Source of the DNA: Rhodohalobacter halophilus
GTDB taxonomy: Bacteria > Bacteroidota > Rhodothermia > Balneolales > Balneolaceae
Direction: 5' to 3'
Length of the DNA stretch: 64,000 nt
Assembly: GCF_001715195.1 (NCBI RefSeq)
Contig: NZ_MDWE01000012.1
Span: 1-64,000 of the forward strand
Shown: positions 7,858-16,318 of the stretch, in pieces
Layout of the letters: each line of letters begins with the position of its first letter
Numbering within the stretch: the stretch's first letter is position 1
Notes under the pieces: model-generated
The model's database searches: none
Told to the model about the DNA's origin: nothing
What the model saw: the letters and a program-made list of their open reading frames with translations, nothing else
Position numbers and translations under genes: made by a program

Positions 7858-9885
7858 TTACCGAATCCGCACTTTCAGGCCACCCATCAGCCACCGTCCG
7901 GGCATGGGGGCTCCGAGAATTTCCTGGTACCGGGTGTCGGTCAGGTTTAATCCCTGGACATAGGCGGCCAGTGGCCAGCCGGAGAATGTATACTGAAGCT
8001 TCAGGTTGGTGAGGAAATATCCGTCGGGTACATCTCCGGCAATCAGGTCGGCCGACTCTGCATTGCGCACTCTGTAAGAAGATTCGGATGTGATTCGGAA
8101 CCTGCTCAAACTGGTATCAATGGTGAATGAGAACTGATGCTTTGGGTGATTGGCAATGTATTTTGAAATCTCGTTCTCATTTCCCGAAGTGCGAATCCAG
8201 GTGTATCCGGCATCGGTACGAACCGTTTTTTGTGATCCGACATCAAAGCGGTGGGATGCCAGAAACTCCACACCGGCGGTGTTGCTGGATGCGATGTTCA
8301 GCGTATAGAAATAGTTCTCGTCCGGCTGCAGGTTATCCGCATTGGTTATGTCAGAAGAATTCGTCAGTGCATAGTCGATCAGGTCCGATGAGGTTCGGTA
8401 GAAAAGGGTTGGGGAGATGAGTGTGCGGTTTGTAGGTCTCCAGTCCATGCCGATGTCAAAGGTCCAGGAGCGTTCGGGAAGAAGGTCGGGATTTCCGATG
8501 TTTCGCAGCGGTGCAAGATCTTCAATCTGTGAGGAGATAAAGCGCTCGGTGAAGTCACCCACTCGGATGGCTCGTCCCATGGAGCTGCGCAGGGTGATCT
8601 CTCCTCGGTTGTATGCCATGCTGAGCTGAGGCAGAAATTCAGGATCATTCTGGGTATCGAACTGCAGACGTGTGCTGGCGGTCAAGCTGAATCCGCTGCT
8701 CCACCCGGCAGAACCGATCAGGTAGATACCACCCATTCGGTCTTGATGATTCCCACGGTCTGTGCTTTCAATCTGTTTATCCAGCATCTGAGCTCCGACC
8801 ATCAACCGGCTGTTCGAAAGGGATGATCTGCCGAGGTCTCCAAGAGAGATTTCGTGTGAGAGATTTACAAAAAACTGATCTGTGATGTGCTCATTTACCG
8901 GAGATCCAATCCTTGAATTAAAGTCGAAAATATCCTCCACATTTCGATAGGAGATATTAAACTCCGTTCTGTTCTGACCTGTGTCTCGTGTGATGGCACC
9001 GAGCGCCCACCGGCTGGAGATCTGCTCTACGGACTCATCAAACTCACTTCTTGTGTAGAAGTAGCGCGCACTGAAATCCCGCTCATCCGCGCCGCCACGC
9101 ACGTACCACGACCAGTGATCGTTCATCCGGTAGGAGAGAGAGGTGCTGAAATTGGCCAGTTCAAAGTAGTTTTCGTAGTGAGTTTGATCGGAAACACCCG
9201 CTTCAAAACCGGGATTTGGAAGGCGTTCACCGTCAGAAAAGACTCCTCGGATTGAGGTGCTGAGTCTCCACCGATCCTGCTGAAGTTCAAAGGAGAGATC
9301 GCCCATGCGGAGATTGTTCTCCCCATAAGCGATATCGGCATCGGCGTAGGAGAGGAGCCCGTCAGGTTTGTCGATCTCTCGCTGCATGTACATTTTTGTT
9401 TTAATATGAACCACACCTCCAACGGCATCGGCTCCGAAGGAAGCGCTGGAAGGACCACGGATGATTTCTATCTGGCCGATTTCACCCAGCGAAACCGGTA
9501 TATTGGTATTGAAATGAGCCGTTAGCGGATCGTTCAGCGGCACATTATCGAGCATAAAGAGAACCTGGGAGAAGGTACTGCCTCTCATACCCACATCGGA
9601 CTGTACGCCAAAACCCTGCCGTGCATTGACGTTGATTCCGGGAATGGATTTGAGCAGATCATCCACAGAAGTAACAGGCATGGCCTCAATCTGCTTCTGA
9701 ATGATGACGGCCACACTTTTGCCGCTTTCGGAAATGGTTGAGGTGATTCGGGAAGAGGTTACGGAGATGGAATCGAGTTCGGCGGTGAGCTGGGCAGAAG
9801 CCGTCTGAATAAATATAGGAAGCAGTAAAAGAGTCATTACGGTACGAAGAATAACTTTCATAGGAACAGAGCTGTTTTTGAACAC
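7858..9885 (-). CDS. TonB-dependent outer membrane receptor
   Basis: A 675-residue outer-membrane beta barrel with plug domain. The signal peptide is V-M-T-L-L-L-L-P-I-F-I-Q-T-A-S-A-Q; the in-frame M at 9861 (M-K-V-I-L-R) is a likelier start than 9885. The plug shows the family landmarks: V-D-D-L-L-K-S-I-P-G-I-N-V, G-M-R-G-S-T-F-S-Q-V-L-F-M-L-D-N-V-P, and I-E-I-I-R-G-P-S-S-A-S-F-G-A-D-A-V-G-G-V. The C-terminus is a barrel strand rich in alternating aromatics ending V-R-I-R. It imports a large scarce nutrient using TonB energy. BtuB-like size and plug make cobalamin or a siderophore plausible, but no riboswitch is seen upstream, so the substrate is open. Confidence 0.9.
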   Translation of the reverse strand: MFKNSSVPMKVILRTVMTLLLLPIFIQTASAQLTAELDSISVTSSRITSTISESGKSVAVIIQKQIEAMPVTSVDDLLKSIPGINVNARQGFGVQSDVGMRGSTFSQVLFMLDNVPLNDPLTAHFNTNIPVSLGEIGQIEIIRGPSSASFGADAVGGVVHIKTKMYMQREIDKPDGLLSYADADIAYGENNLRMGDLSFELQQDRWRLSTSIRGVFSDGERLPNPGFEAGVSDQTHYENYFELANFSTSLSYRMNDHWSWYVRGGADERDFSARYFYTRSEFDESVEQISSRWALGAITRDTGQNRTEFNISYRNVEDIFDFNSRIGSPVNEHITDQFFVNLSHEISLGDLGRSSLSNSRLMVGAQMLDKQIESTDRGNHQDRMGGIYLIGSAGWSSGFSLTASTRLQFDTQNDPEFLPQLSMAYNRGEITLRSSMGRAIRVGDFTERFISSQIEDLAPLRNIGNPDLLPERSWTFDIGMDWRPTNRTLISPTLFYRTSSDLIDYALTNSSDITNADNLQPDENYFYTLNIASSNTAGVEFLASHRFDVGSQKTVRTDAGYTWIRTSGNENEISKYIANHPKHQFSFTIDTSLSRFRITSESSYRVRNAESADLIAGDVPDGYFLTNLKLQYTFSGWPLAAYVQGLNLTDTRYQEILGAPMPGRWLMGGLKVRIR

Positions 9886-10000
9886 TAAAAGATTTTCTTG
9901 AATGTGCGCAAATATAAGCGGAGGAATCAGGAGTGCAAAAAGAAATTCAGACAGACCTGGCTTTTATATTTTTCCGGTCGATGATCTTTTTTTTGCGGTA

Positions 10001-10180
10001 TTACGTAAAGTGATCTTTTCCTTTGTTTTGCCTTTTTTTCAGAATCCAATGTATGATGGGAGGCGCAATAAAAAGAGCCAGAACAACTTGACCGGTGTAT
10101 ATGTAGATAAGAAGTGCAGCCAGTATGCAGGCCAATACAATGATGAAGGAAATCAGCCACACTTTTTGGTTTATAGTCAT
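10001..10180 (-). CDS. Small membrane protein, 59 residues
   Basis: A short frame from ATG at 10180 to TAA at 10001. It reads M-T-I-N-Q-K-V-W-L-I-S-F, then two hydrophobic helices (I-I-V-L-A-C-I-L-A-A-L-L-I-Y-I and V-V-L-A-L-F-I-A-P-P-I-I-H-W-I-L) separated by a Y-T-G-Q turn, and a basic tail (K-K-R-Q-N-K-G-K). The clean two-helix hairpin with a positive-inside tail makes it a believable gene despite its size. No family is recognised. The overlapping frames on both strands here look like shadows of it. The remaining 10181-10411 holds only a hairpin (CTCGCAGAT arms, about 10299-10328). Confidence 0.6.
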   Translation of the reverse strand: MTINQKVWLISFIIVLACILAALLIYIYTGQVVLALFIAPPIIHWILKKRQNKGKDHFT

Positions 10181-10411
10181 TAGTTAAATTCATTTTGAAT
10201 TAAGTCTTCAATAAGAGAATGGAATTTGATCGTAAATAAACATTTTAACGTCACTACGAGCATCGTCGAGAAGTCGAAGTGGCTTTACTTTTTAATTTCT
10301 CGCAGATGTTCTGCGCAAATCTGCGAGATAGAATAGTTTCCATCTAGTGGTGTAATAAATTTTGTATATGATCCTTAAATCTAACTTATTTCAAAAGACT
10401 CAATCGTTATT

Positions 10412-12970
10412 TCATGTCGCTTCGCCTTCCAGTCTCAGAACCTCAATGGGCGAGTGTTTGAAAATGTGGCGGCTGCCGCTCCATCCAATAACGATGGCCG
10501 ACAGTACGACCGCTCCCGTAATTATGGAGAGGACAAAGAGATCCGGTCTGAATGCCAGATCAAAGTAGAACCACGCGAGACCCCAGCTTGCGATGAGTGC
10601 GAGCAGCAGTCCTGTTAATCCTGCAAGCAGTCCAAGCAGTGCATACTCAATGGTTTGAATTCCGGAAATCTGAGCTTTATCTGCTCCCAGTGTACGCAGC
10701 AGAACAGCTTCTCTCGTTCTCTGTTTTCGACTGATGGCAATAGAGCCGCCCAGAACGATAAATCCAGTCAAAATGCTGAAGAGTGCCATAAATTGTACGG
10801 CCATGGCAATTTTATCGAGAAACTCCTGCACACTCTGCAGTGCCACCCCAATATCTATGGCTGAAATGTTCGGGTGCTGCCGGACAACCTGCTGCTGTAT
10901 AGCCGTGGTTTGCCGATCATCATCGGTCTGAATTACAGTCGCAAAAAATTGAGGGGCATTTTCAAGTACTCCGGCCGGAAAAACCACGAAAAAGTTTGGT
11001 TCCGGACGGGTGAAGTCGACCTCCCGAATACTGGCAATTCGAGTCGCAACCTGAACACCCTGCACGTTAAAAGTGAGAGAATCGCCAACGGTTACATTCA
11101 GATCATCCTCAATATTTGTAGCGATGGAGATGGGAACCACTGAGTTGATTCCAGCAGCTTCAGAAACCCACTCTCCTTCGGTGATCGTCTCAGATTCGCG
11201 CAGCTCACTCCGATAGGTGACTCTGTACTCTCTGCCCAGAGCCCAGCCGCGAACGTTAATCGTGGAGTCCTCTCGTACTTCAGTGGGTGTCATTCCATTC
11301 CACTTTGCCAGCCTCATCGAAACGATAGGAACATTCTGCAGAATCCTGCCTCCGTTCTCCTCCGCAATATTCAGGATATCCTCATTCTGATCGGTTTGAA
11401 TATCATAGAGCACAAGGTTTGGCATATCATCGGAAAACTGCAGGTTGATCCGCTGCAAAATGGCATCTTGCGACAGATAGAGCGTTCCAATCAGCAGCAT
11501 CCCCATTCCGAGCGTGGTCATCAACATGGAGGTCTGATTGTTTGGGCGAAACAAGTTGGCTGCTCCCTGTCTCCAGACGTAGGTAAATGATTTCAGCCGA
11601 AACCCTTTAATTCCGGCCATCAAAAATGATGCAGTAACTCGTAAAAGCAAGACAAAAGCGATCATACTGAGAGTGAAAACGGCTGCCACAGTAAAACTTT
11701 CGGTGAGAAGCCCTATAATCAAAATGAGTATAAGCAGGGTAGCGCCAACTGTCACGCTTTTCACTTTTTTTGAGAGGGACCGGATGGGAGAGAAATCAGC
11801 ATTCCGAAGCGTAAGCATTGGGGAGACAGTGCTGACACCGGCAAGCGGCAGAAGTGAAAACACCACGCTTATTAAAATCCCAGTAAAAAGTCCCATGGCA
11901 ATTGCTTGAACCGAAACAGCCTGAACAATTTCAAACGGTAGCAGGTCGGTAAAGAGGGTGGGCAGGTAGAACTGTAAAATCAACCCGATACCTGTTCCAA
12001 TAGCGGCTCCGGCAAGTCCCATCATGGAAATTTGTATGGCTACGGATGCGAGAATTTGTTCTGCCTTCATCCCGATACAGCGCAGGGTTGCGACCATGGA
12101 TGTTTTACGTTTCAGGTAAACATGTACGGCACTGGATACACCGAGTCCGCCAAGCAGAAGCGCCACAAAGGCGATCAAGCCCAAAAAGCGGCTTAAATTT
12201 GAGACGATCTCATCAAAATCTTCTTTGCGTGTTTCAACGGTGTCGTACCGAATGCGATGGTCGCCCCGGAATGAGCGTACCCCCTCAACGGCTGAAGCGA
12301 TCAACTCAGGGTTTTCAAATTGAAAATAGGATTTATAGGTGACGCGGCTTCCGCGGTCCAGCAGACCGGACCCCTCGAGTAGATCCCGCGACAGGTAAAT
12401 TCTTGGCCCGATCAACGAGAATGCTGCGGCTTCTCCGGGTACAGAGATGAGCTCTCCCGATATAGGAACTCGAATGTTGCCAACCTGAATGGTATCGCCG
12501 GGCTGAAGGTTGAACTGCTCCATTGCAGACTGCTCCACCAGTGCGGTGCCATCTCTCTGGTAGTTTTGTGAGGCGTTTGCAGGAAGGGTCTCAATCTGGC
12601 CATACATCGGGTAGGGACCGGAAATTGCCCGTATCTGGGAGAGCCGGTTTTGCCCCTCATCCGTGAAAATTACCATAGAGTTAAACTCCACAGCATCTGC
12701 TCTGTTTGCATCCAGCGTGTCGAAAAAAGATTGAATTTCTTCCGGATAGGGCTGATCCATCCGTACTTCGAGGTCGGCACCCAAAAGTTCTCGCGACTGA
12801 TCATCAACTGTGAGCAACACGTCATTTCGAAAAGATAGAATGGCAACCAGTGCGGCAACACCGGCAATGACCGCTGATGTATATAGTAGCAGGCTTTTCC
12901 ACTGAGGACGCGCATCTCGAAAGGCCAGCTTCCAGCTAAAGGGATTGAATAACTCGCGAATCAATTTCAT
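10412..12970 (-). CDS. FtsX-type ABC transporter permease, YbbP-like
   Basis: An 852-residue inner-membrane permease with two FtsX/MacB-like core blocks. The first transmembrane helix is at about residues 25-45. A periplasmic domain follows, then helices around 260-410 (including L-G-L-I-A-F-V-A-L-L-L-G-G-L-G-V). A second core comes next, with three final helices (F-M-A-L-F-S-I-L-T-G-F-I-V-L-G-G and two more), ending in a cytoplasmic P-I-E-V-L-R-L-E motif. Such proteins pair with a LolD-like ATPase. The ATPase gene overlaps its start by four bases, so the two are translationally coupled. The E. coli equivalent YbbP is next to ybbA and tesA, as here. The substrate is probably a lipid or lipoprotein, unproven. 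Confidence 0.9.
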   Translation of the reverse strand: MKLIRELFNPFSWKLAFRDARPQWKSLLLYTSAVIAGVAALVAILSFRNDVLLTVDDQSRELLGADLEVRMDQPYPEEIQSFFDTLDANRADAVEFNSMVIFTDEGQNRLSQIRAISGPYPMYGQIETLPANASQNYQRDGTALVEQSAMEQFNLQPGDTIQVGNIRVPISGELISVPGEAAAFSLIGPRIYLSRDLLEGSGLLDRGSRVTYKSYFQFENPELIASAVEGVRSFRGDHRIRYDTVETRKEDFDEIVSNLSRFLGLIAFVALLLGGLGVSSAVHVYLKRKTSMVATLRCIGMKAEQILASVAIQISMMGLAGAAIGTGIGLILQFYLPTLFTDLLPFEIVQAVSVQAIAMGLFTGILISVVFSLLPLAGVSTVSPMLTLRNADFSPIRSLSKKVKSVTVGATLLILILIIGLLTESFTVAAVFTLSMIAFVLLLRVTASFLMAGIKGFRLKSFTYVWRQGAANLFRPNNQTSMLMTTLGMGMLLIGTLYLSQDAILQRINLQFSDDMPNLVLYDIQTDQNEDILNIAEENGGRILQNVPIVSMRLAKWNGMTPTEVREDSTINVRGWALGREYRVTYRSELRESETITEGEWVSEAAGINSVVPISIATNIEDDLNVTVGDSLTFNVQGVQVATRIASIREVDFTRPEPNFFVVFPAGVLENAPQFFATVIQTDDDRQTTAIQQQVVRQHPNISAIDIGVALQSVQEFLDKIAMAVQFMALFSILTGFIVLGGSIAISRKQRTREAVLLRTLGADKAQISGIQTIEYALLGLLAGLTGLLLALIASWGLAWFYFDLAFRPDLFVLSIITGAVVLSAIVIGWSGSRHIFKHSPIEVLRLEGEAT

Positions 12971-13701
12971 TCTGATGTGCCGGCCTCAACGCTTACAGTT
13001 TCAGGTTCAGAGGTGTATGTGTCGCGATAAATTTCTCCGTTCTTCAGCTCAATAATACGATCACACTTCTCAGCCAGGTCGCGGTCGTGCGTAACAATAA
13101 CCAGTGTGGTTCCCTGTTTTCGATTCAGCTCAAAGAGCAGATCTTCTATCTGTTCGCCGGTCTCGCTGTCGAGATTTCCGGTGGGTTCATCGGCAAAAAG
13201 AATTTCCGGTTTATGGATGAATGCCCGGGCCAGGCCAACTCGCTGCTGTTCACCTCCGGATAGCTGATTGGGGTAGTGATGGAGACGGTCGCCCAATCCT
13301 ACCTGCTCAAGCAATTCCCGGGCCTGGCTTTCAACCTCTCGATAGGGAACGCCGCGCAGCTCCACAGGCACCATCACATTTTCAAGTGCTGTAAGAGTAG
13401 AAATAAGCTGAAAGGATTGAAATACAAAACCTATCTGTTCGTTTCGAACACTGTTCAGCTGATCTTCCTTCATGTCGGAAATTGGCTGACCGTTCAGGAT
13501 TACGTGTCCCGAGGAGGGACGATCGAGTCCGGCACAGAGCCCGAGAAGTGTGGTTTTACCACTGCCCGAGGGACCGACAATGGCGCATGAAATCCCCTTT
13601 TCAACCTCGAAGGAGACGTGATCCAGAACGGTGAGTTTATGGTCCCCGCTTTGGAAGGTTTTTGTTACATTTTCTACAGACAGGATGGAACTGTGATTCA
13701 T
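12967..13701 (-). CDS. ABC transporter ATPase, LolD/YbbA-like
   Basis: A 244-residue ATPase. Walker A is G-P-S-G-S-G-K-T-T at about residue 42, the signature is L-S-G-G-E-Q-Q-R-V, Walker B is I-L-F-A-D-E-P-T-G-N-L-D, and the switch histidine is in V-T-H-D-R. The LolD/MacB subfamily marker A-D-E-P-T-G-N-L-D is exact. It energises the permease encoded directly downstream with a four-base overlap. The divergent gene on the other side is a TesA-like esterase, the same trio as ybbA-ybbP-tesA of Proteobacteria. Confidence 0.92.
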   Translation of the reverse strand: MNHSSILSVENVTKTFQSGDHKLTVLDHVSFEVEKGISCAIVGPSGSGKTTLLGLCAGLDRPSSGHVILNGQPISDMKEDQLNSVRNEQIGFVFQSFQLISTLTALENVMVPVELRGVPYREVESQARELLEQVGLGDRLHHYPNQLSGGEQQRVGLARAFIHKPEILFADEPTGNLDSETGEQIEDLLFELNRKQGTTLVIVTHDRDLAEKCDRIIELKNGEIYRDTYTSEPETVSVEAGTSE

Positions 13702-13950
13702 TGATATTCAGTTAGTTGTGAAAAAGTATTCTATGTGATGGTTTCATCCTGAACGGCGTGACGATTCACACGGTTTGATCATAAAAGAGTGTCAGTTTTT
13801 AAAATCTATTCAAAAATGATCTGTTATCATCCTGAGAGTTAGGACGCCGCAGTATGTTAATATTAAAAGGTTTTTAGAACTCATTAAGAAACAATCAAAC
13901 CAACACGTTGTAATACGAAAAACATTCCGCTTAAAGTATCTTATTTAGTT

Positions 13951-14580
13951 ATGAAATGTAAACGGACCGCTCCACTTCAGGTTGCACTCTATTTTGCCTT
14001 TTTTCTACTGGCTTCAGACCTTAATGCTCAGAAAAAGCAGATTCTGATTTTTGGGGACAGCATCACCGCCGGTTATGGGCTGGAGCAGGAACAGGCTTTC
14101 CCGGCATTTATTCAGAATAAGGTTGACTCACTCGAATTGCAGTACAATGTAGTAAATGCCGGATTGAGCGGGGAGACTTCGGCCGGCGGACTTCGGAGGA
14201 TTGACTGGGTGTTGCAGCAGCCGGTGGATATTTTTGTTCTGGAACTGGGCGGTAATGATGGTTTGAGAGGTATAGATCCTGAAAATACGAAACAGAACTT
14301 GCAGGGGATCATCGATAAGGTATCTGAAAAGTACCCTTCTGCAACAATAATTCTGACCGGAATGGAAGCCCCGCCAAATATGGGCGAGCAGTATACATCT
14401 CAGTTTCGTTCGATATTCAATGAGCTTGCCGAGTCGAATGATGTGGTCTTTATGCCTTTTATACTGGAAGGAGTTGCCGGTGATCCGGAGCTCAATCAGG
14501 GAGATGGAATTCATCCGACGGAGGAGGGGCACAGGATAATAGCTGAGAATTTGTGGGAATACCTGGCAAATCTTTTGTGA
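13951..14580 (+). CDS. SGNH-hydrolase esterase / lysophospholipase, TesA-like
   Basis: A 209-residue secreted hydrolase. The signal peptide ends near L-N-A-Q. Block I with the nucleophile serine is I-F-G-D-S-I-T-A-G-Y-G-L, block III is E-L-G-G-N-D-G-L-R-G, and the catalytic Asp-His pair is in G-D-G-I-H-P-T-E-E-G-H. These are the blocks of TesA/arylesterase-like enzymes, which cleave acyl thioesters and lysophospholipids in the periplasm. It is transcribed away from the LolD/FtsX-like pair across a 250-base spacer. That arrangement suggests a shared job in envelope lipid handling, an inference from conserved neighbourhood. Confidence 0.9.
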   Translation: MKCKRTAPLQVALYFAFFLLASDLNAQKKQILIFGDSITAGYGLEQEQAFPAFIQNKVDSLELQYNVVNAGLSGETSAGGLRRIDWVLQQPVDIFVLELGGNDGLRGIDPENTKQNLQGIIDKVSEKYPSATIILTGMEAPPNMGEQYTSQFRSIFNELAESNDVVFMPFILEGVAGDPELNQGDGIHPTEEGHRIIAENLWEYLANLL

Positions 14581-14780
14581 AAATTTCATGCTTCGGGCAG
14601 CAAGCACCAAATTCCAAGCATCAGAATCCAATTGCCAAATTTCAGATCGGAAATTGTTTATCTGGAATTGCCGTTATTTGTATAAATGAATCGCAGTGTC
14701 GTTGCAGGGAAAGCGGGCACGATATTTAATTGTGTGATGTTAATTGTGTTGAAGGAAATTGACTTGGAGATCTAATTTTT

Positions 14781-15389
14781 ATGAAACTTATTCTAATCTT
14801 AATTACGACTTTATTTACTATGACGGATCAAGCGGAAGCTCAAAATGAGAATTATGAAACAGCTGTATTCGGTGCCGGATGTTTTTGGTGTGTGGAAGCA
14901 ATTTACCAACGTGTAAATGGTGTGGTAGCCGTAGAGTCGGGCTACGCCGGCGGACATGTTGAAAATCCGACCTATAAACAGGTTGTGAGTGGAAACACAG
15001 GCCATGCCGAAGTAGCCAAAGTCACCTTTTATTCGAATCAAATCTCATTTGAAGAGCTGCTGGAAGTGTTCTGGCACACGCACGACCCGACAACCCTGAA
15101 CAGGCAGGGTGCGGATGTGGGCACACAGTATCGATCAGCAATTTTCTACAACTCACTAGAGCAGAAGAAGATTGCCCAAAAGTCGATGAAACGAACGGAT
15201 GAGTCAGACCTATGGGATGATCCGATTGTGACGGAAATTACACCGCTCAGTAATTATAGTGTAGCTGAGGATTACCATCAGAACTATTTTAACAACAACC
15301 CGAATGCCGGGTACTGTTCTGTAGTGATTGCGCCAAAGCTGGCGAAGTTTAAAAAGGATTTCCCGCACCTGCTTCAAGAATCTATTTAA
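14781..15389 (+). CDS. msrA: Peptide methionine sulfoxide reductase A, exported form
   Basis: Reduces methionine-S-sulfoxide in oxidised proteins. The catalytic motif G-C-F-W-C lies at about residue 33, followed by the family segments S-G-Y-A-G-G, N-P-T-Y-K-Q-V, G-H-A-E-V and T-Q-Y-R-S-A-I-F-Y. The C-terminal Y-H-Q-N-Y-F substrate-site block is present. An N-terminal hydrophobic segment ending A-E-A-Q indicates export, so it probably repairs periplasmic or surface proteins. The 202-residue length fits a fully exported MsrA. A palindrome with a T-run ends the transcript. Confidence 0.94.
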   Translation: MKLILILITTLFTMTDQAEAQNENYETAVFGAGCFWCVEAIYQRVNGVVAVESGYAGGHVENPTYKQVVSGNTGHAEVAKVTFYSNQISFEELLEVFWHTHDPTTLNRQGADVGTQYRSAIFYNSLEQKKIAQKSMKRTDESDLWDDPIVTEITPLSNYSVAEDYHQNYFNNNPNAGYCSVVIAPKLAKFKKDFPHLLQESI

Positions 15390-15405
15390 GGGTATTTATA
15401 TGAAA

Positions 15406-15443
15406 AGACCTGTCAGGTATTAGAAACCTGACAGATCTGATTT
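15406..15443 (+). terminator. Hairpin terminator after msrA
   Basis: AGACCTGTCAGGT and ACCTGACAGATCT arms around an AT loop, followed by GATTTTTC. It is a member of the dispersed palindrome family, placed 17 bases after the msrA stop. Confidence 0.65.
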
Positions 15444-15565
15444 TTCGCAGAGTTTTGCAGAAGAAATCCGGGGTATCAAAAAAGATTGTGGCGTAAAAAA
15501 TCATTGCATATTAACAGGTATCATATAGTTCAATTCAATTAACTCAAATAAAAAAACCTTCAATT

Positions 15566-16108
15566 ATGAAAGTACAATCGATAATATTTGTTGCAATTCT
15601 GGGACTCAGTTTGATTTTTGCATCAGTTTCAACTGCACAGGAACGCGGAAATGACAGCCCGCGGGTGAGTCCCAATGCGTCAGTTTCTCAAACGATTGGC
15701 ACTACTGTCGTAACAGTCACATATGGCCGACCCGGAGTGAAAGATCGGGTAGTTTTCGGTGAGCTGGTTCCCTACGATGAAGTCTGGAGAACCGGTGCGA
15801 ATGAATCAACGGTGGTTACCTTTTCTGATAATGTGATGATTGAAGGCGAAGCGCTGAGTGCGGGTACCTATTCACTTTACACCTTGCCAGGGCTGGATGA
15901 GTGGAGTGTGATTTTTAACAGTAAGCTTTCGTGGGGTACCCAATATGATCCGACGATGGATGTACTTCGTGTATCTGTGGAACCTCATACCGGAGAATTC
16001 ATGGAGCAGATGATGATCTATTTTGAAAATGTATCGGAAGACTCCGGCCACATGATCATCCACTGGGATGAAATCAAAGTACCGGTAAGAATTGAAGTGA
16101 TGAACTAA
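15566..16108 (+). CDS. DUF2911 domain secreted protein
   Basis: A 180-residue protein with a signal peptide (I-F-V-A-I-L-G-L-S-L-I-F-A-S-V-S-T-A-Q). The mature part matches the DUF2911 pattern: S-P-N-A-S-V-S-Q-T-I-G, Y-G-R-P-G-V-K-D-R-V-V-F-G, L-V-P-Y-D-E-V-W-R-T-G-A-N-E-S-T, and A-G-T-Y-S-L-Y-T-L-P. This beta-sandwich domain is abundant in Bacteroidota and relatives and has no assigned activity. It is a single gene with an AT-rich leader and a terminator palindrome at 16270. The partial palindrome at 16116-16160 (GACCTGTCAGCG..) is a degenerate copy of the same repeat. Confidence 0.88.
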   Translation: MKVQSIIFVAILGLSLIFASVSTAQERGNDSPRVSPNASVSQTIGTTVVTVTYGRPGVKDRVVFGELVPYDEVWRTGANESTVVTFSDNVMIEGEALSAGTYSLYTLPGLDEWSVIFNSKLSWGTQYDPTMDVLRVSVEPHTGEFMEQMMIYFENVSEDSGHMIIHWDEIKVPVRIEVMN

Positions 16109-16269
16109 AATAAACAGACCTGTCAGCGTGCCGATCATTATCGGTTCCTGAGAGCGTCCGGTTTCTCGCAGATGTTCACGGATGAATACGCGGAGTATCG
16201 CAGAGTAAAATTAGTGCAATTTCGGGGCTTAATATATGGGCCGGACATTTATGGCTTTTTAAAAAGTAT

Positions 16270-16307
16270 AGACCAGTCAGGTTTTCAAAACCTGACTGGT
16301 CTTTTTT
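16270..16307. terminator. Bidirectional hairpin terminator
   Basis: A perfect palindrome: AGACCAGTCAGGTTTT, a one-base loop, and its reverse complement, followed by a run of T. It lies between the DUF2911 gene (rightward) and the stop of the TonB receptor gene (leftward), so it can stop both. Confidence 0.75.
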
Positions 16308-16318
16308 ATACCCAATAA

